Shown: in pieces, positions 12,014 through 23,580 of the stretch
Numbering within the stretch: the stretch's first letter is position 1
Layout: every line of letters starts with the position of its first letter
Assembly (NCBI GenBank): GCA_949316235.1
Contig: OX438743.1
Location: 17,295,771-17,359,770 of the forward strand
Reading direction: 5' to 3'
Length of the DNA stretch: 64,000 nucleotides
DNA from: Oegoconia quadripuncta
Lineage: Eukaryota > Arthropoda > Insecta > Lepidoptera > Autostichidae
The notes under the pieces: generated by a model
Database searches by the model: none
What the model was told of the DNA's origin: nothing
Seen by the model: the letters and a program-made list of their open reading frames with translations, nothing else
Program-made: the position numbers and the translations under genes

Positions 12014-12024
12014 ATTTTAGGGGG
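12014..12024 (+). other. Polypurine-like tract before the 3' LTR
   Basis: ATTTTAGGGGG followed by CGAC and then the LTR start TGTAATGG. A purine/G run just upstream of the 3' LTR is where plus-strand synthesis is primed. The four-base gap is a little larger than usual. Confidence 0.55.
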
Positions 12025-13450
12025 CGACTGTAATGGTCCAGGCCTAGCCTTGCCATACAGTTCACAAATATAGTTGAATTAACCTTTTTTAAGCTGGTTA
12101 ATTTCAGATGTTAGATTTGGTCGGGCAAATATGCAGGGGGCAAGTGAGGTAGACGCAGGCGTTACTGTATCGAGAGCCTCATGTATTTTCCATGTTACGT
12201 CATAATATTATATGTAAGCATGAGGAAACGTTAGGCAATACTTTATTGAGGACTCCATGGGATTTATGAATTAATTTCATAAATTATTATCAAATTAACA
12301 TACATTATGTACCACTTAATTAGGAAATTATGGAAAATAAGACAATTCTTAGATTGGGAATTGCCATGGTTGTAAGCCTTATTAACAATTAATTCCTTTA
12401 TTAACTTCAGAAGACTTCTGGGGTAGTCCACCACCCACAGAAACCACTCTGCAGCTCATATTCCACTCAAAGGATAGGTACTCCAAGATAAGATTATATT
12501 AATTGCATGAATTAGGCTGAAACCCATGGGTTCTTGATGTGATTAAGGGCTCAGGTTCATAGATTGATAGATGAAGGAGTAAAAAAACCACAAATAACAT
12601 CTGAGATAATTTATTCAGGAATGATACAAAGTAAGAGGAAGATAGGCGTTGTCAAAGTGAATGGAGTTTTTCATTGCAAACCGAAAGAACGGGGAAAATG
12701 AGGCTAATAGGACTTATTAGGTATAGTTTATGATCTAACCTGTTGTATTCAGTAATAAAATTGGGAAAATTTCTATCTATCACACAGAAAATACGCTTTG
12801 TAAGTGACAGATAGAGGCCGCGGACAAGTTCAAGCGTCCATTTAGGGGTTAAATTCCATACTTATTCTTCCTGTTTTTGGGTATTTATATGTAGAAATTA
12901 TTCCTCTATCGAAGGAAACATTCACTGAATCTGAAATATTCGATTTCGTGGAGAAAAACAACAAACAAAATGTCAAGGCAAAGAAATTCGCAGTATACGA
13001 ATATTTACTATGGAAGTGTTGCCATTGTTGGGAATTTGAAATGCTAAGAAAACTTTAACGGACATATTGAGTTTTCTAACAAACCAGGCGTTGAATGAGT
13101 GAGTTGTAAATAGGAATAGCATTGGAAAATTAAATGGCACGTCGGCTAGAAAGTACGCGGAGAAACTGAGTAGTTTGGAATTTTACACTATGGCCGAGAG
13201 GAAGCTGAATACGTGATATTTTAAGATGAATTTCCACAAGACGCCACCCTAATCTTGACTTTTAGAGTGAGAGGTCGGGCGAATTCTGACGTCACATTGA
13301 CTCGTCATGTGAGCGAGCAGGACAGGCTCACATATTAGAAATCTTGTATTCTGGGGAAGGACAGAGATACGCCTTTTCCATAGAAAGCGAGTAAATTCAG
13401 TGAGTGAAAGGGGGATAGAGGATGCGGCGATCGACCCGCGGGTGAGGCAG

Positions 13451-13484
13451 TATAAATATGGGCTCGCGGGAGATTCTGGTCAGT
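13451..13484 (+). promoter_or_regulatory. Core promoter copy in the 3' LTR
   Basis: TATAAATA at 13451-13458 and TCAGT at 13480-13484, identical to the 5' LTR. It could drive transcription outward into sequence beyond 16427. Confidence 0.55.
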
Positions 13485-14082
13485 CTTTCTTCTACCTCGG
13501 ACCGAGACCAAGGTTTTACTTCAACTTCGGATCAAGTCGGCAGTAATTATTTCGGACCGTGAGGACCTTCGCCTTCTATCATCAATCCGGATCAAGGGGA
13601 GCTCAAGAATTGGAGGCGCCTTTCGAAGTAAGAAGATTCCAGTCGCAAGCACCAGCTTAGACCCTATGGGTCGAATCAAATGTTTCATACGGACGTTCGA
13701 GTTTCTTCGTACCCCCCCTAACTGCTTCTGGGCTCCTTGGAGACTAGGGTCAAGATGCTCTGAAAGGAGTGTCTAGCCTGATGTTGTCCGTTACAAAACA
13801 TAACCCCAGTTAAGCATACATTACACTAGAGTCTTACACCGCAGTGCTAAGAGACATTCCACACAACGAGTTTAAAGCTCCGCGCGGCTCTAGTATACAC
13901 GGCTAGTTAAAGACAATTTACACTTGAGTTAAGATTTAGTTGGATTTACTATAGGCTAGGTCGACTGGCCTCAGCTTCACTGATGCCGAGATAGTGCTAG
14001 GAATAGATTAACACTAGGTTTAGCTAATTAGTTTATTGCGATTGGGATGCGTGTAAGACGTAACCAATCGACTATGTGACAC

Positions 14083-14513
14083 GGGTTCGGTTCCCTGAGT
14101 TACTATATAATACGGTGGATCGTTATATAGTGAAATAGGACTGGACCTGATGCAGGTTTACCAAGTTACTGCGGGTTCGATTCCCTGAGTTAAAGCCTAA
14201 TACAGTAGGTCGATGATGATAATGGATTATACCTGATGCAGGTCTACTGAATTGTCAAGGGTTCGATTCCCTGAGTTAATACATAATACGGTGGGTCGAT
14301 ATATAGTGAAATAGGACTGGGCCTGATGCAGGTTTATCAAGTTACTGCGGGTTCGATTCCTTGAGTCAACGTGTAATACAATAGCTCATAGGTGTTATAG
14401 GATTATACCTGATACGGGTTCGATTCCCAGAGTTAATGTGTAAAACGGTAGGCCGTTGATGATATAGGGTTGTACCTGATGCAGGGTTACCGAATTGACA
14501 CGGGTTCGATTTC
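14083..14513 (+). repeat. Six-unit B-box-like array in the 3' LTR
   Basis: Units begin at 14083, 14173, 14259, 14349, 14416 and 14502, with the same spacings as in the 5' LTR. One visible substitution (14361) changes the fourth unit from TTCCCTGAG to TTCCTTGAG. Confidence 0.75.
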
Positions 14514-16427
14514 CTGTGTGATTACATTTTAACAGCTAGGCTAACCTAGGGCCAGTGAAAGGGACAGGAAGCTCACTGCGCGGCAGTAGTGTAGCTGTGT
14601 GTTCGGACTACAGTGCCGGACGATGTCGGAATTATGAATAGATTTCAATGGTCAAATAAGAGACACTTATATTTATAGTATTATTATGATATTTATATAA
14701 TATGTTACATAAGTATATTTACAAGTATGAAGAGAATACTAATAATAACAGTTGCCTATAGTTTGGTAACGGTAGACATAGTTCTACACATATTTTACAT
14801 TATATTATATCAGACCTTGATAATTGGTGGGAATACAATTCTCTATTGTTTTGTCCGAGGGATGACCCTTAGTCAACAAGATATGCCTTCGATTTACTCA
14901 CACTCGGAGTTGGGCAGAGGGTTTTATGATTTGAGATAATGAAACGATCTCAGTAGAACAACCTCATACCAAGTGGGTGAGAGTCTCTACCTTCGTCACA
15001 TGAAACCGTCTTCTCCTTCATTGAGGGTGATTATACTCCAGGGTAAAGTTACCCATTTCAGTCTCATACCAAAAGGGTGATTCTGTACTTATGAACTGAA
15101 TTACTATGCAGTAATTAATCTCGCCATGGACATCTGATGAATTCAGCCCGGACGATTAAGCAATAGAAGTTGTGTAAATTTACAGAGTAATAAACATAGG
15201 ACATTTGTGCTTGGAGAAGCCTATAGGGCGGATCCTATAATCTATTACATGGCCGTTGAATAACCTTCGGGCTATATATATATTATTTATATAAGGACAT
15301 GAAATGGGTTTTGGGGAATCCTCTTACCCTTGTAGGACATAATCTATTGGACAGGATGACAATACTAAGCTTGACAGGTTAGAGAAACATACTCGTTACC
15401 TTCTTATGATTCGGTGGGGACCTGTCCAGTCCGGTGTCGAGGGTCACAGTGTGGGGTATGCCCCTGGTACACTAACCAGTACCAAACGCGGATGGCGGAG
15501 CGTGCACCTAGCCGATAAATATATATTTGCTAAAAGAGTATAAGTGAAGTCTTAAATAGATTAAAGGAATTCTCCTTCAGGGATAAGTTCACCTTTAGAT
15601 ATTATACAAATGACAATATTCTGAATCCTTCAAAGATAAGTTCGCTCTTTAGGATGATACACTACGTGTACCACGAGGTGATTAACCAACTAATTTTGCA
15701 CAAGTCTAAGGCCTATCCTACATTAAGATGGTTGGAGGAAATACCTTACAGAGATAAGTTCACCTAAGTCAATATACATTTATTCTTAGGCCAACAAGAC
15801 GTTAGCCAGGAATGCAGCAGTGTGAGGAAGTTACGTGTACCTCAAGGTTCGGTTTAGGATGAGCGATGATGTACAGTAGGGTAACAAACTTGGTTCACAC
15901 ATTCACTGCTAGGTATTGGATGAATTATTACACTGAACTTAATTTAGTGTTACTTAGGCAGAACCCTGCTATGGTAATAGGATATGCATGATAGGTTATA
16001 ATAAGTTACATTCAATTTCTATGTGTTTGCTAGCTGTACTGATACCGTTCACCGTACTGTAATGTTACCACTTTCTTAAAAGGACTTGGGTTATTACGGA
16101 GCACAACGCGGTCCTCACTAGACGTTCATTGGCCATACTTAGGTTTCTATAGTTAGATAGTTAGTTCGAATCTATAGTATAGTTAGTTTCACATCTAGTT
16201 TAGGATATAGGTAGTTAGGTTTATATAGTCAGTTAGTTTAGTTTCTTATATGCGAATCACTTTAGTAATAATCACTTCTAGTTTTTAGTTTAATATTCTA
16301 GGTCTATAATTTAACAGATTAGTTTCTAGGCTAGGGCATAGATAGCTAGGTTCTAGATTTCAAAATATAATTCTAATTCAAATAAAATAATTTAAATACC
16401 TTCGGAACAGGGGGGGGGGGTTTTACA

Positions 16428-16431
16428 ATGC
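16428..16431. repeat. Target-site duplication, right copy (ATGC)
   Basis: ATGC directly after the terminal TTTTACA of the 3' LTR, matching 4541-4544. Confidence 0.8.
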
Positions 16432-17430
16432 CAAATTTATAAAACTTGTCAGTGGTGAAACTATCTGGGCACGAATCCTACTCGAACTTGACTGCCTTTT
16501 TCGCTGAGTTTATTGTACCTACTTGAAAAATAGCTCTTTAGGTACTTACACTGTAAAAGAGAAACCTATCTAGATTTCCAGTTGTGATGAAAAATCACCT
16601 TCCACAAGGGTTTTCTAACACTGAAATTGAATTCATCGGTTTCCGTCCAAACTTTTCAGCTAAATTTTCGGGTAAGCGTGAAAAATTACATTTAAAATCG
16701 TAAGTCATTTATCACTATTTGAAAATAACGTGCGCGACTACGTGATCGTGAGAGAACTTCGATCATAATATTTCTTGTACCGTCAGCATCAAAATTACAA
16801 ATAGAATTGTATGTTAATATGAAGCGGTGGTAGCTTGGACGTACTGACTGACCGAAAAATGCTTAAGCTCTATTTTTATTTCCAATAGATTTAAATTGAC
16901 ATTCAACAAATGATATCATGTATCTTACGTTGAAATAAATGCTGAAGTTTTTTATTTTGAATTACAAAATAATTTAACATTTTAGTTTTTACTATTGTCA
17001 TGGCAAATAAATATTTTTATTATGATAATAATAAAGCCTAGTTATCACATACATTAGCTTTTCCAAATGTCGAAATTGTGTGTTTGAAAGTTTCTTGTGT
17101 CGTTTCTTCTCTATAACTACATACCATTACGAAGCGTCTGTAGTTATGTCGCTAAATTCTGCGGCGCGCCCTCTTCAACTGTATTTAAGAGGCTTTGGGC
17201 AGAGCACAAAGTACGTAGCAGCGGCGACACACACACACACACACACACACACATCTTCACCCAAGTAATAGAATGTTCTTATATATTTACAACTCACATA
17301 AGCACTAACCAGACTAATCCAGGTTTTTCAATTTCAATTAAGCTCACCTACAAATATTCCTTATGTAAAAACTACAAGAAGGTATCCTAACACAGGTTTT
17401 AAGAAACTTAAAAGGTTGCTCTGACAATTG
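16432..17430. other. Gene-free stretch with a (CA)n microsatellite
   Basis: AT-rich sequence. A (CA)n run of about 13 units lies at about 17226-17253. The overlapping open frames at 17080-17390 read through this run and show no protein family. Confidence 0.55.
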
Positions 17431-17635
17431 TAAATGTCCGCCTGGCTAGCTACCACCATCTTATCTAAATCTGCCGCCAAGCAGCAATGTTAATAGCATT
17501 GTTGTGTTCCAGTTGTCAGAGATGTCAGCCAGTCCCCCAAATGTGTTAGGGTTTCCGGGTCAGTACGCTTCCACATCTTCACTTAACATCAGGTGTGATT
17601 GAGGTCAAGTACGAACCCATAGTGCTTAAAAAAAA
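17431..17635 (+). repeat. SINE family A, 5'-truncated copy
   Basis: Starts at 'taaatgtccgcctggctagc', in mid-body of the 4198-4526 copy, and ends in a short poly(A). The tRNA-like head is missing, as expected from incomplete reverse transcription. Confidence 0.75.
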
Positions 17636-18309
17636 TTGAGTACAAGATTGTTATCTTTTCATGATGAAAATAAATATTGAAATAGAATTTTTGAATAGAC
17701 TACATACGATAATTGAAGCGGTAACTCATCGTAACCGCAACATCGCTTTACATATTGAAACCACGGATTTGAGACTATTAGCTTTTATACGTCATTCAAA
17801 GGCTCACAGGTAAAGCTTTCACACGTATCAATCGAATTCATTTATAACATGGATCCATTAAAAGCGAGGTTCGAAATACCTTTCAAACGGCGTGTTTAAG
17901 TCATTTATTCATACCAAATTCCTTTATAAATGTTTTATATCATTTTTTATACCTCATTTTATTTACGCGTTTATTATTTATGGAAATATAACGTGAAACG
18001 GGGCTTCTAAATTAAGGGAATTGACGTGTTCGTCTACAGCTTCCTGTACAGAGCTCAACGCCATATAGACCTTATATTACTAAGAAACTGGTTCAAAAGG
18101 AAGGAACTTTATGAACGTTGTACATTTTTGTGTAGGTATATAGATTTGATTCTAGTAGAATTACCTATGTATCTGTCCACTTAGAAAAAATCATTCAAAT
18201 TGAAGAACATAAAATTTATAAGAACATAAGTTTACATTTAGTAGTTTTAAAATGTCCAGTTAATAAGACAGTAAAATATTTGAAGCATGACGTCGTTGGA
18301 AAGTATCAA

Positions 18310-18420
18310 CTAATCATCATCTTCATGCCTTAGTCCCAATTTATTTGGGGTCGGCGCATGTGCGTCTTTTTCATTCAATCTCTTCTATCAGCCACAGTCC
18401 ATATATCACCCCTCATACAA
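18310..18420 (+). repeat. Dispersed lepidopteran repeat fragment
   Basis: 'cccaatttatttggggtcgg' and the following 'catgtgcgtctt' words recur widely in moth genomes. No coding content. Recognition only. Confidence 0.4.
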
Positions 18421-18424
18421 ATAA

Positions 18425-18699
18425 CCGCCTCCGTGGCTCAATGTAAAACAAGATGGGGCTTACGAATCGGAGGTCGCGTCGATCCCCAGCGGGGTACATG
18501 TTTTGTACTCGGTTTGGTTGGTGGTAGGGCATTTTAAATGTCCGCATGGCTAGCTACAACCATCTTATCTGAATCTGCCGCCAAGCAGCAATGTTAATAG
18601 CATTTTTGAGTTCGGGTTGTCAGAGACAAGATAGCCAGTTCCCCAAATATTTGGGTTTACGGGTCAGTACGCTTCCACCATCGGCCTCATCTTCAAAAA
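18425..18699 (+). repeat. SINE family A copy, 3'-truncated
   Basis: Complete tRNA-like head with a 2-bp loss in the B-box region, and the body with 'ggtttggttggtggtagggc'. It stops at 'cctcatcttca' without a poly(A) tail. Confidence 0.75.
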
Positions 18700-18805
18700 C
18701 TTTTACGTGGTACGGCTACTGGCTCCTAAACTAGATAAGGCTTATATGTCAGGAGACAATTTCTCTCCACACAAAGTGACAACTATATTGTTCGTTTAGT
18801 GTACA

Positions 18806-19030
18806 TACTAACATAAAGTCACGCCTGTTTCCCGAAGGCGTAGGCAGAGACAACAGACTTCGACTTGCTACGATCCTGCCACACCTCTTTTGCTTCATTC
18901 ACTCTCATGAGGTTGTTCATACATGTCTGTTTAGGGTACTCTTGACTTGGCCTTTCTTAAAGACGTCCGCGATTTGATGTCGGTACGTTCGACGTGGTCT
19001 TCCTTTACCCAAGACCTTTAGTGTAACAGC
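18806..19030 (+). repeat. Dispersed lepidopteran repeat, 'cgaaggcgtaggcagag' type
   Basis: The words 'cacgcctgtttcccgaaggc' and 'gtaggcagag' are typical of a common repeat of moth genomes. No protein is readable, and I cannot name its class. Confidence 0.4.
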
Positions 19031-19331
19031 AAAAACAAAAGAAACACACCCACACTATTGAATACCCGATGTTCAACTGTACCCTTTTCACGAAGTTTCT
19101 GGAATGAACCTGCTCTCCGACGTTTTGCCTCAAAGCTATGACATGGGATGCTTTAATTGGCGCGTGGATAGCTCTTAAAGGTAGAGGATTCTATATAACT
19201 AACTTTACTATGTCCGTTGTCCAATTTGTTCTTGTGATAGTACCAGTGGCGAGTAAATGATCTCGATTGAAAAAATGTCAGAGCATTTCCGAAAATTCTG
19301 ATTTTTTTTTCGATTTCCTCGTTGTCGCCCC

Positions 19332-19769
19332 TATATTATATTATATTATATTATATTATATTATATTATATTATATTATATTATATTATATTATATTATA
19401 TTATATTATATTATATTATATTATATTATATTATATTATATTATATTATATTATATTATATTATATTATATTATATTATATTATATTATATTATATTATA
19501 TTATATTATATTATATTATATTATATTATATTATATTATATTATATTATATTATATTATATTATATTATATTATATTATATTATATTATATTATATTATA
19601 TTATATTATATTATATTATATTATATTATATTATATTATATTATATTATATTATATTATATTATATTATATTATATTATATTATATTATATTATATTATA
19701 TTATATTATATTATATTATATTATATTATATTATATTATATTATATTATATTATATTATATTATATTAT
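19332..19769. repeat. (TTATA)n pentanucleotide array, 438 bp
   Basis: About 87 tandem copies of the 5-bp unit TTATA without an interruption that I can see. The left border is 'gtcgcccc', and the pattern breaks at TTATT on the right. All plus-strand frames are open through it, which produces spurious YYIIL-repeat proteins. Confidence 0.95.
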
Positions 19770-19956
19770 TAGAAATCAGAAGCGGATTAAGTTTAAAAAA
19801 AAAACAAAATTTAATAACCTAAACTTAGTTTAAAAGGAAAACAGAATTACGAACAAAAATAACAACAAATTAAATAATTAGCGAAACAACAAGAGTTATA
19901 GGAAAAAATAAAAATTTTCAGCACTAAAAAATCATAGGCACAGAATTAATATAGTA

Positions 19957-20190
19957 GACGACCGGTTGGTGTAGTGGATAGTGACCCTGTCAGCGAAACC
20001 AACGGTTGCGGGTTCGAATCCCGCGAGGGGTAAATGTTTGTGTGATGAATACGAACGTTTATTCCCGAGTCATGGATGTTTATATAAATATTTATGTATG
20101 TTTATCTGTTATCTAGTATCCATAGCACAAGCTTTGCTTAGTTTGGGACTAGATGATTGGTGTAAGTGTCCAAAATATTTATTTATTTAA
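19957..20190 (+). repeat. tRNA-derived SINE (family B), full copy
   Basis: The head has an A-box-like TTGGTGTAGTGGATAGTGAC and a B-box-like GCGGGTTCGAATCCCGC, with a 'tttgtgtgatgaatacgaac' body. The tail is 'gcttagtttgggactagatg' and then 'atatttatttattta'. There is no CCA or foldable full cloverleaf, so it is a retroposon and not a tRNA gene. Relatives: 3773-3862, 28268-28546, 34399-34718, 36767-36872 and 53521-53605. Confidence 0.8.
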
Positions 20191-20286
20191 TATGCAATAG
20201 GCGCTATTTAATTATCTGTATCAGAGGCAGGCACAGGAAATGTCTTCCAAATTCCAATGGTCACAACCAAGTTCATTTATTTTTGG

Positions 20287-20761
20287 CCGCCTGCATGTTG
20301 GCTCAATCTAAACAATACGAGGTTTACAAAACAGAGTTAGGAATTCGATTTTTAGCGAGGTACAAAATATAGAATTCCTTTTGGTTGGTTATGTTTAAAA
20401 TGTCCATCAGGCCACGTACCACCATCTTTTTTTTTATGCACAACGGGTTCGTACTTGACCTCAATTACACTTGATGTTAAGTAAAGATGTAAGTACTTAA
20501 ACATGTACCCCGCTGGGGATCGAACCCGCGACCTCCGAATCGTAGACCCAACGTTGTTTACATTGAGCCACGGAGGCGGTTAAATCTAATGTAAGTCTGC
20601 CATAAAGCAGTAATATTGATAGGTATCCGGTTGTATGAGATAAGACAGCCAGGCCCCAAGTCAGTTAGTGGTCCGGGTGAGTACGCTTCCACCTTCGGTT
20701 TCATCTTCAATTAACACAGACGTGATTGAGGCAAAGCATTAACCCGTTCATTTAAAAAAAA
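20287..20761 (+). repeat. Old SINE family A copy interrupted by a younger one
   Basis: The head (20287 on) and first body part are strongly diverged. The element breaks at 'accaccatctt' (20426) and resumes at about 20581 with 'aaatctaatgtaagtctgcc', ending in poly(A) at 20761. The 155 bp between are a reverse-strand copy of the same family. Confidence 0.75.
20427..20580 (-). repeat. Nested SINE family A copy, internally deleted
   Basis: On the plus strand it starts with a T-run (its poly(A)) and ends with 'gagccacggaggcggt' (its head). It keeps head and tail and lacks most of the middle. It lies inside the older copy at 20287-20761. Confidence 0.75.
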
Positions 20762-21384
20762 GTGTCTTGCTTAATCTTTTCATACACAATTGTACTATGT
20801 ACAAACAATAAAATGCTTTCAGCAAAATCCCAGCTCTCTCACAAAATATTATTCGTACTTAGGTACCTAATTGAGTTTGTACGGAGGTCGTGACTTCGAT
20901 ACTTCGGCTTATTTCCCTGGGTTTACGTAAGAAAGTTTTGTGCACGTCGGCAGTAAAGAGAATCTGAATAAGTATCAAGTCATTGATATACTGACTGTGT
21001 AGAGGTACTATACACTTTGGTAGGATTTTAAAAGACCAGAAACTCTATAATCCGTATAATCTAAGAAGGCCGCTTTAGATTTACTATGTAATAAAACAAA
21101 TGAAGCTTTTATATGATTTATTTTATTTGTTATGGTGATTTTATCTGTGATTTAGTAGTTTACTTGGTTTGTTCCAATAAATACATATTGCTTGAAACTC
21201 GGATGGGCAGCGTTAGAGAAACGGAGCGACATTTTTTCATCCAAAATACCTCAGCGCCTAAAGACGAAAATATGTCTTCAATGTGTGTGAGTGTGGCCCG
21301 CAACGTGGTGTCTGTCTAGAAAAATAAGGTCATAGAACGAGTACTTTGCCCAGTGGAGTAGTAAGTACAGTGGGGTGAACTTTG

Positions 21385-21870
21385 GATGCTCTTGAGTGGA
21401 GACGTCACATCGGTAAGCTTAGCGTAGAAAGTCCACCTTCAAGGTGGATGAACTATCAACTACCTGATGAAGGTCGTGGGAAATCGCTACGATAAATGCT
21501 GGACAGTTTCAAGTTGCCTTCCTACGCGTTGGCCTGAAAATGAACATGGACAATACTAAGTTTATGTTCAATGTACACATGTAGACCCAGGACTAGCTGA
21601 TAGCAAGAACCCTCGAAGTTATTGACAAGTACGTATATTTTGGGCAGCTATTGTAGTTAGGTAGAACTTTGAGGGGGAGATCCGTGAGAATCGGTTGAAC
21701 TGGGAAGCATTTGGAATGATATGTATTATTTTCTCGTCGGCGATAACAAAGCCTGAAGACAAAAGTCAGATTACGCTAATGGCAGAGTCGAAACATAGAC
21801 ACAAGCAGCAAAGAGCTATGCTTCTCTGAGCAGTAAGACCACGAATGCACTGATTAGTCGGAGAATGTGA
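21385..21870 (+). pseudogene. RTE-like LINE reverse transcriptase, rearranged fragments
   Basis: Two pieces in the wrong order. The first (about 21385-21490) reads 'ALEWRRHIGKLSVESPPSRW', like the RTE C-terminal 'vLEWRPRTGKRSvGRPPtRWtDDL'. The second (about 21535-21830) reads 'GLKMNMDNTKFM', then 'TLEVIDKYVYFGQ' and 'SLKTKVRL'. This is the thumb-proximal region that should precede the first piece. Stops and frameshifts are frequent. The order suggests recombination between copies or a deletion joining two copies. Family assignment is by recognition of these words. Confidence 0.6.
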
Positions 21871-23300
21871 TAACATCACAGCAAGGAGGCGACTTTATTT
21901 ATTTGACTCTATTCGTAACTATAAAATGGTCAAAATTTTTTTGTAGAAAGAAAGAGTTCCCATCACTATAGAATAAACATGGTTTCTAACCATTCCGTAG
22001 GTTGCTTTAGGTATAGTATAGGTATTTAGTTATAAAATCTCCGATATTAAATTAAAGTTACCACTGTGAACTAAGAATTAATCAATGGCTACTTTATATT
22101 TTCTTAAAATACTTTATTGAGTCGTGACATAATTTGACAGTCACAGTGTGCATTATCCCTGCATTTTCTTTAAATATTAGTACGCCAATCTTAAAATATT
22201 CTGAACTTATTCACTTCGATATGATATATTCAGTAGACAAACCTCATTGTTATGTATATAAAAAAGTAATTTGGCTAATGGAAACCATATGCCGCGGTTT
22301 GTTTAAGAACGGAAGAAGTTTATTACACTTGGCATCGATCTAGATGTCAACACTTTTGTATGTCTAAATTACAGCTGATTGAAAACTTGTTATTACTATA
22401 ACTTTTGATGAGATCGTTATTTACAGTGCTCCTGGGCAGTAATTGACATCAAAACAAAGTTCCTACTCAAAGCTGTGACGATCAGTAGGAAGGAGACAGC
22501 TTTATTATAAAATATTCTAGTCCGAAGGTGATAGAACGTATGAAAATATCGAGAATTGGTTAATTCAGTTTGGACCGCACGTTGAGTGAAAGGGATAGAC
22601 TAATTAACTAATTGTAGAAATTAGAAAGAGAAAATTTAAACGACGAGCAATTGTAAGAAGTCGTTTGATTAAGAATTTATTTACTTATCACAACATCATT
22701 TGATAATCTAAAGTTATTTTCAAGAAGCTTGATTTAATGTACTTATTTGACAAGAAGACTTGCGGTACGATTCTATTGCTCAGTGTTAACATTCTCTCTA
22801 AAAATTTACACGAACCAATTTTGTAACAATTTAAACTGACATGATGAGAAGCCTCTTTGAAATGCCTCCCCAACTTACAGATTTATGGCCCAAGAAGTGA
22901 CGTTAACAGCCACTTGGTTGAATAATGCGAGGATTGTGCGATACTTAGATATCAAAGTAAAAGGCCCATTTTGCTAATTTAATTACCTTATCGGGGCTAT
23001 AAGAGTGAAAAAAATTAAATCCCTCAAAATTGGTGGGGAGCGTCTGCAATTACTGTAAATCGTAGTAAATAGCAAACAGTTACGAAATGGTGTTGCCAGG
23101 TTCCCTATATATTAACATTAATGAGTTTTCCCCAAATGCTATAATCTTGGCATCGTTACACCAAAGTGAATAGGTATTTAAGTACTGGGAGTGTGTAGTT
23201 CGTTCAATACATCGTCACATTCCATCAAGTAAGCCTTATTGTAAAACATTTAAAATAAGCGAGGTAAATACAACGTCAATTAATAAGGCCCGAATTATAA
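21871..23300. other. Gene-free stretch
   Basis: AT-rich, with only short frames and no terminal repeats or recognised proteins. I see nothing I can name. Confidence 0.5.
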
Positions 23301-23567
23301 TTTTTTTATGTGCAACGGTTTAGCACTTGATCTCCTGACCTGGAAACCCCATCATATTAGGGGAACTGGCTATCTTATCTCTGACAAACGGATCACAACA
23401 ATGCTATTAACATTGCTACTTGGCGGCAGACTCAGATAAGATGGTGGTAGCTAGCCATGCTGACATATAAAATGCCCTACCACGAACTAAAACTACCTCC
23501 TTTGGAAATCGAACCCGGGACCTCCGAATCCCAAACCCTGTTGTTTACATTGAGCCACGGAGGCGGT
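23301..23567 (-). repeat. SINE family A copy, reverse
   Basis: T-run at 23301-23307 (poly(A) of the element), the body words 'ttggcggcagactcagataag' and 'ggtggtagctagcc', and the head at 'gagccacggaggcgg'. The plus-strand open frame at 23457-23672 crosses it and is a shadow. Confidence 0.8.
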
Positions 23568-23580
23568 TCTATAAACCTTT

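Larger units (their letters stand above)
8084..12028 (+). other. Interior of the LTR element, essentially non-coding
   Basis: 3.9 kb without a long open frame on either strand. Visible items are a possible primer-binding site just after the LTR, a 46-codon RT-like remnant at 9112-9252, a doubled 'agcaaaattatttatt' at about 10429-10461, and a segment at 10621-10775 resembling a widespread arthropod repeat ('gctgatttggatgaagtttgg'). A polypurine-like tract sits at the right end. Confidence 0.7.
4545..16427 (+). mobile_element. Giant-LTR, non-autonomous (LARD-like) LTR retrotransposon, 11.9 kb
   Basis: Complete element with 5' LTR (4545-8083), gene-less interior (8084-12028) and 3' LTR (12029-16427), bounded by the ATGC duplication. 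LTR termini are TGTAATGG and TTTTACA, an inverted TGTAA/TTACA pair. A G-rich polypurine-like tract precedes the 3' LTR, and a TGG-initial stretch follows the 5' LTR. Orientation comes from the promoter and the polypurine tract. The first 3,485 bp of the two LTRs have exactly the same length. I count at least six substitutions between them: 4934/12418, 5509/12993, 6877/14361, 7049/14533, 7261/14745 and 7799/15283. Insertion is therefore young. No gag, protease, integrase or RNase H is visible, so mobilisation would need a partner element. LARDs with LTRs of about 4.4 kb are known from cereals; I know of no insect equivalent. Confidence 0.85.
12029..16427 (+). repeat. 3' LTR, full length (4,399 bp)
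   Basis: Starts TGTAATGG and ends in a run of 11 G followed by TTTTACA. It contains everything in the 5' LTR plus 15514-16385 or so, which the 5' LTR lost. That extra part holds three copies of GATAAGTTC (15582, 15635, 15753) and a run of 'tagttag'-type repeats (about 16140-16260). AATAAA at 16381-16386 is a possible polyadenylation signal. Confidence 0.85.

Noticed and set aside
19267..19833. 188- and 166-codon frames of repeated YYIIL
   Set aside because: They are translations of the (TTATA)n array, which is open in every plus-strand frame.
19957..20030. tRNA gene candidate (A- and B-box-like motifs)
   Set aside because: Repeated body and AT-rich tail in several copies, with no complete cloverleaf; it is a tRNA-derived SINE. 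The same holds for the family A heads.
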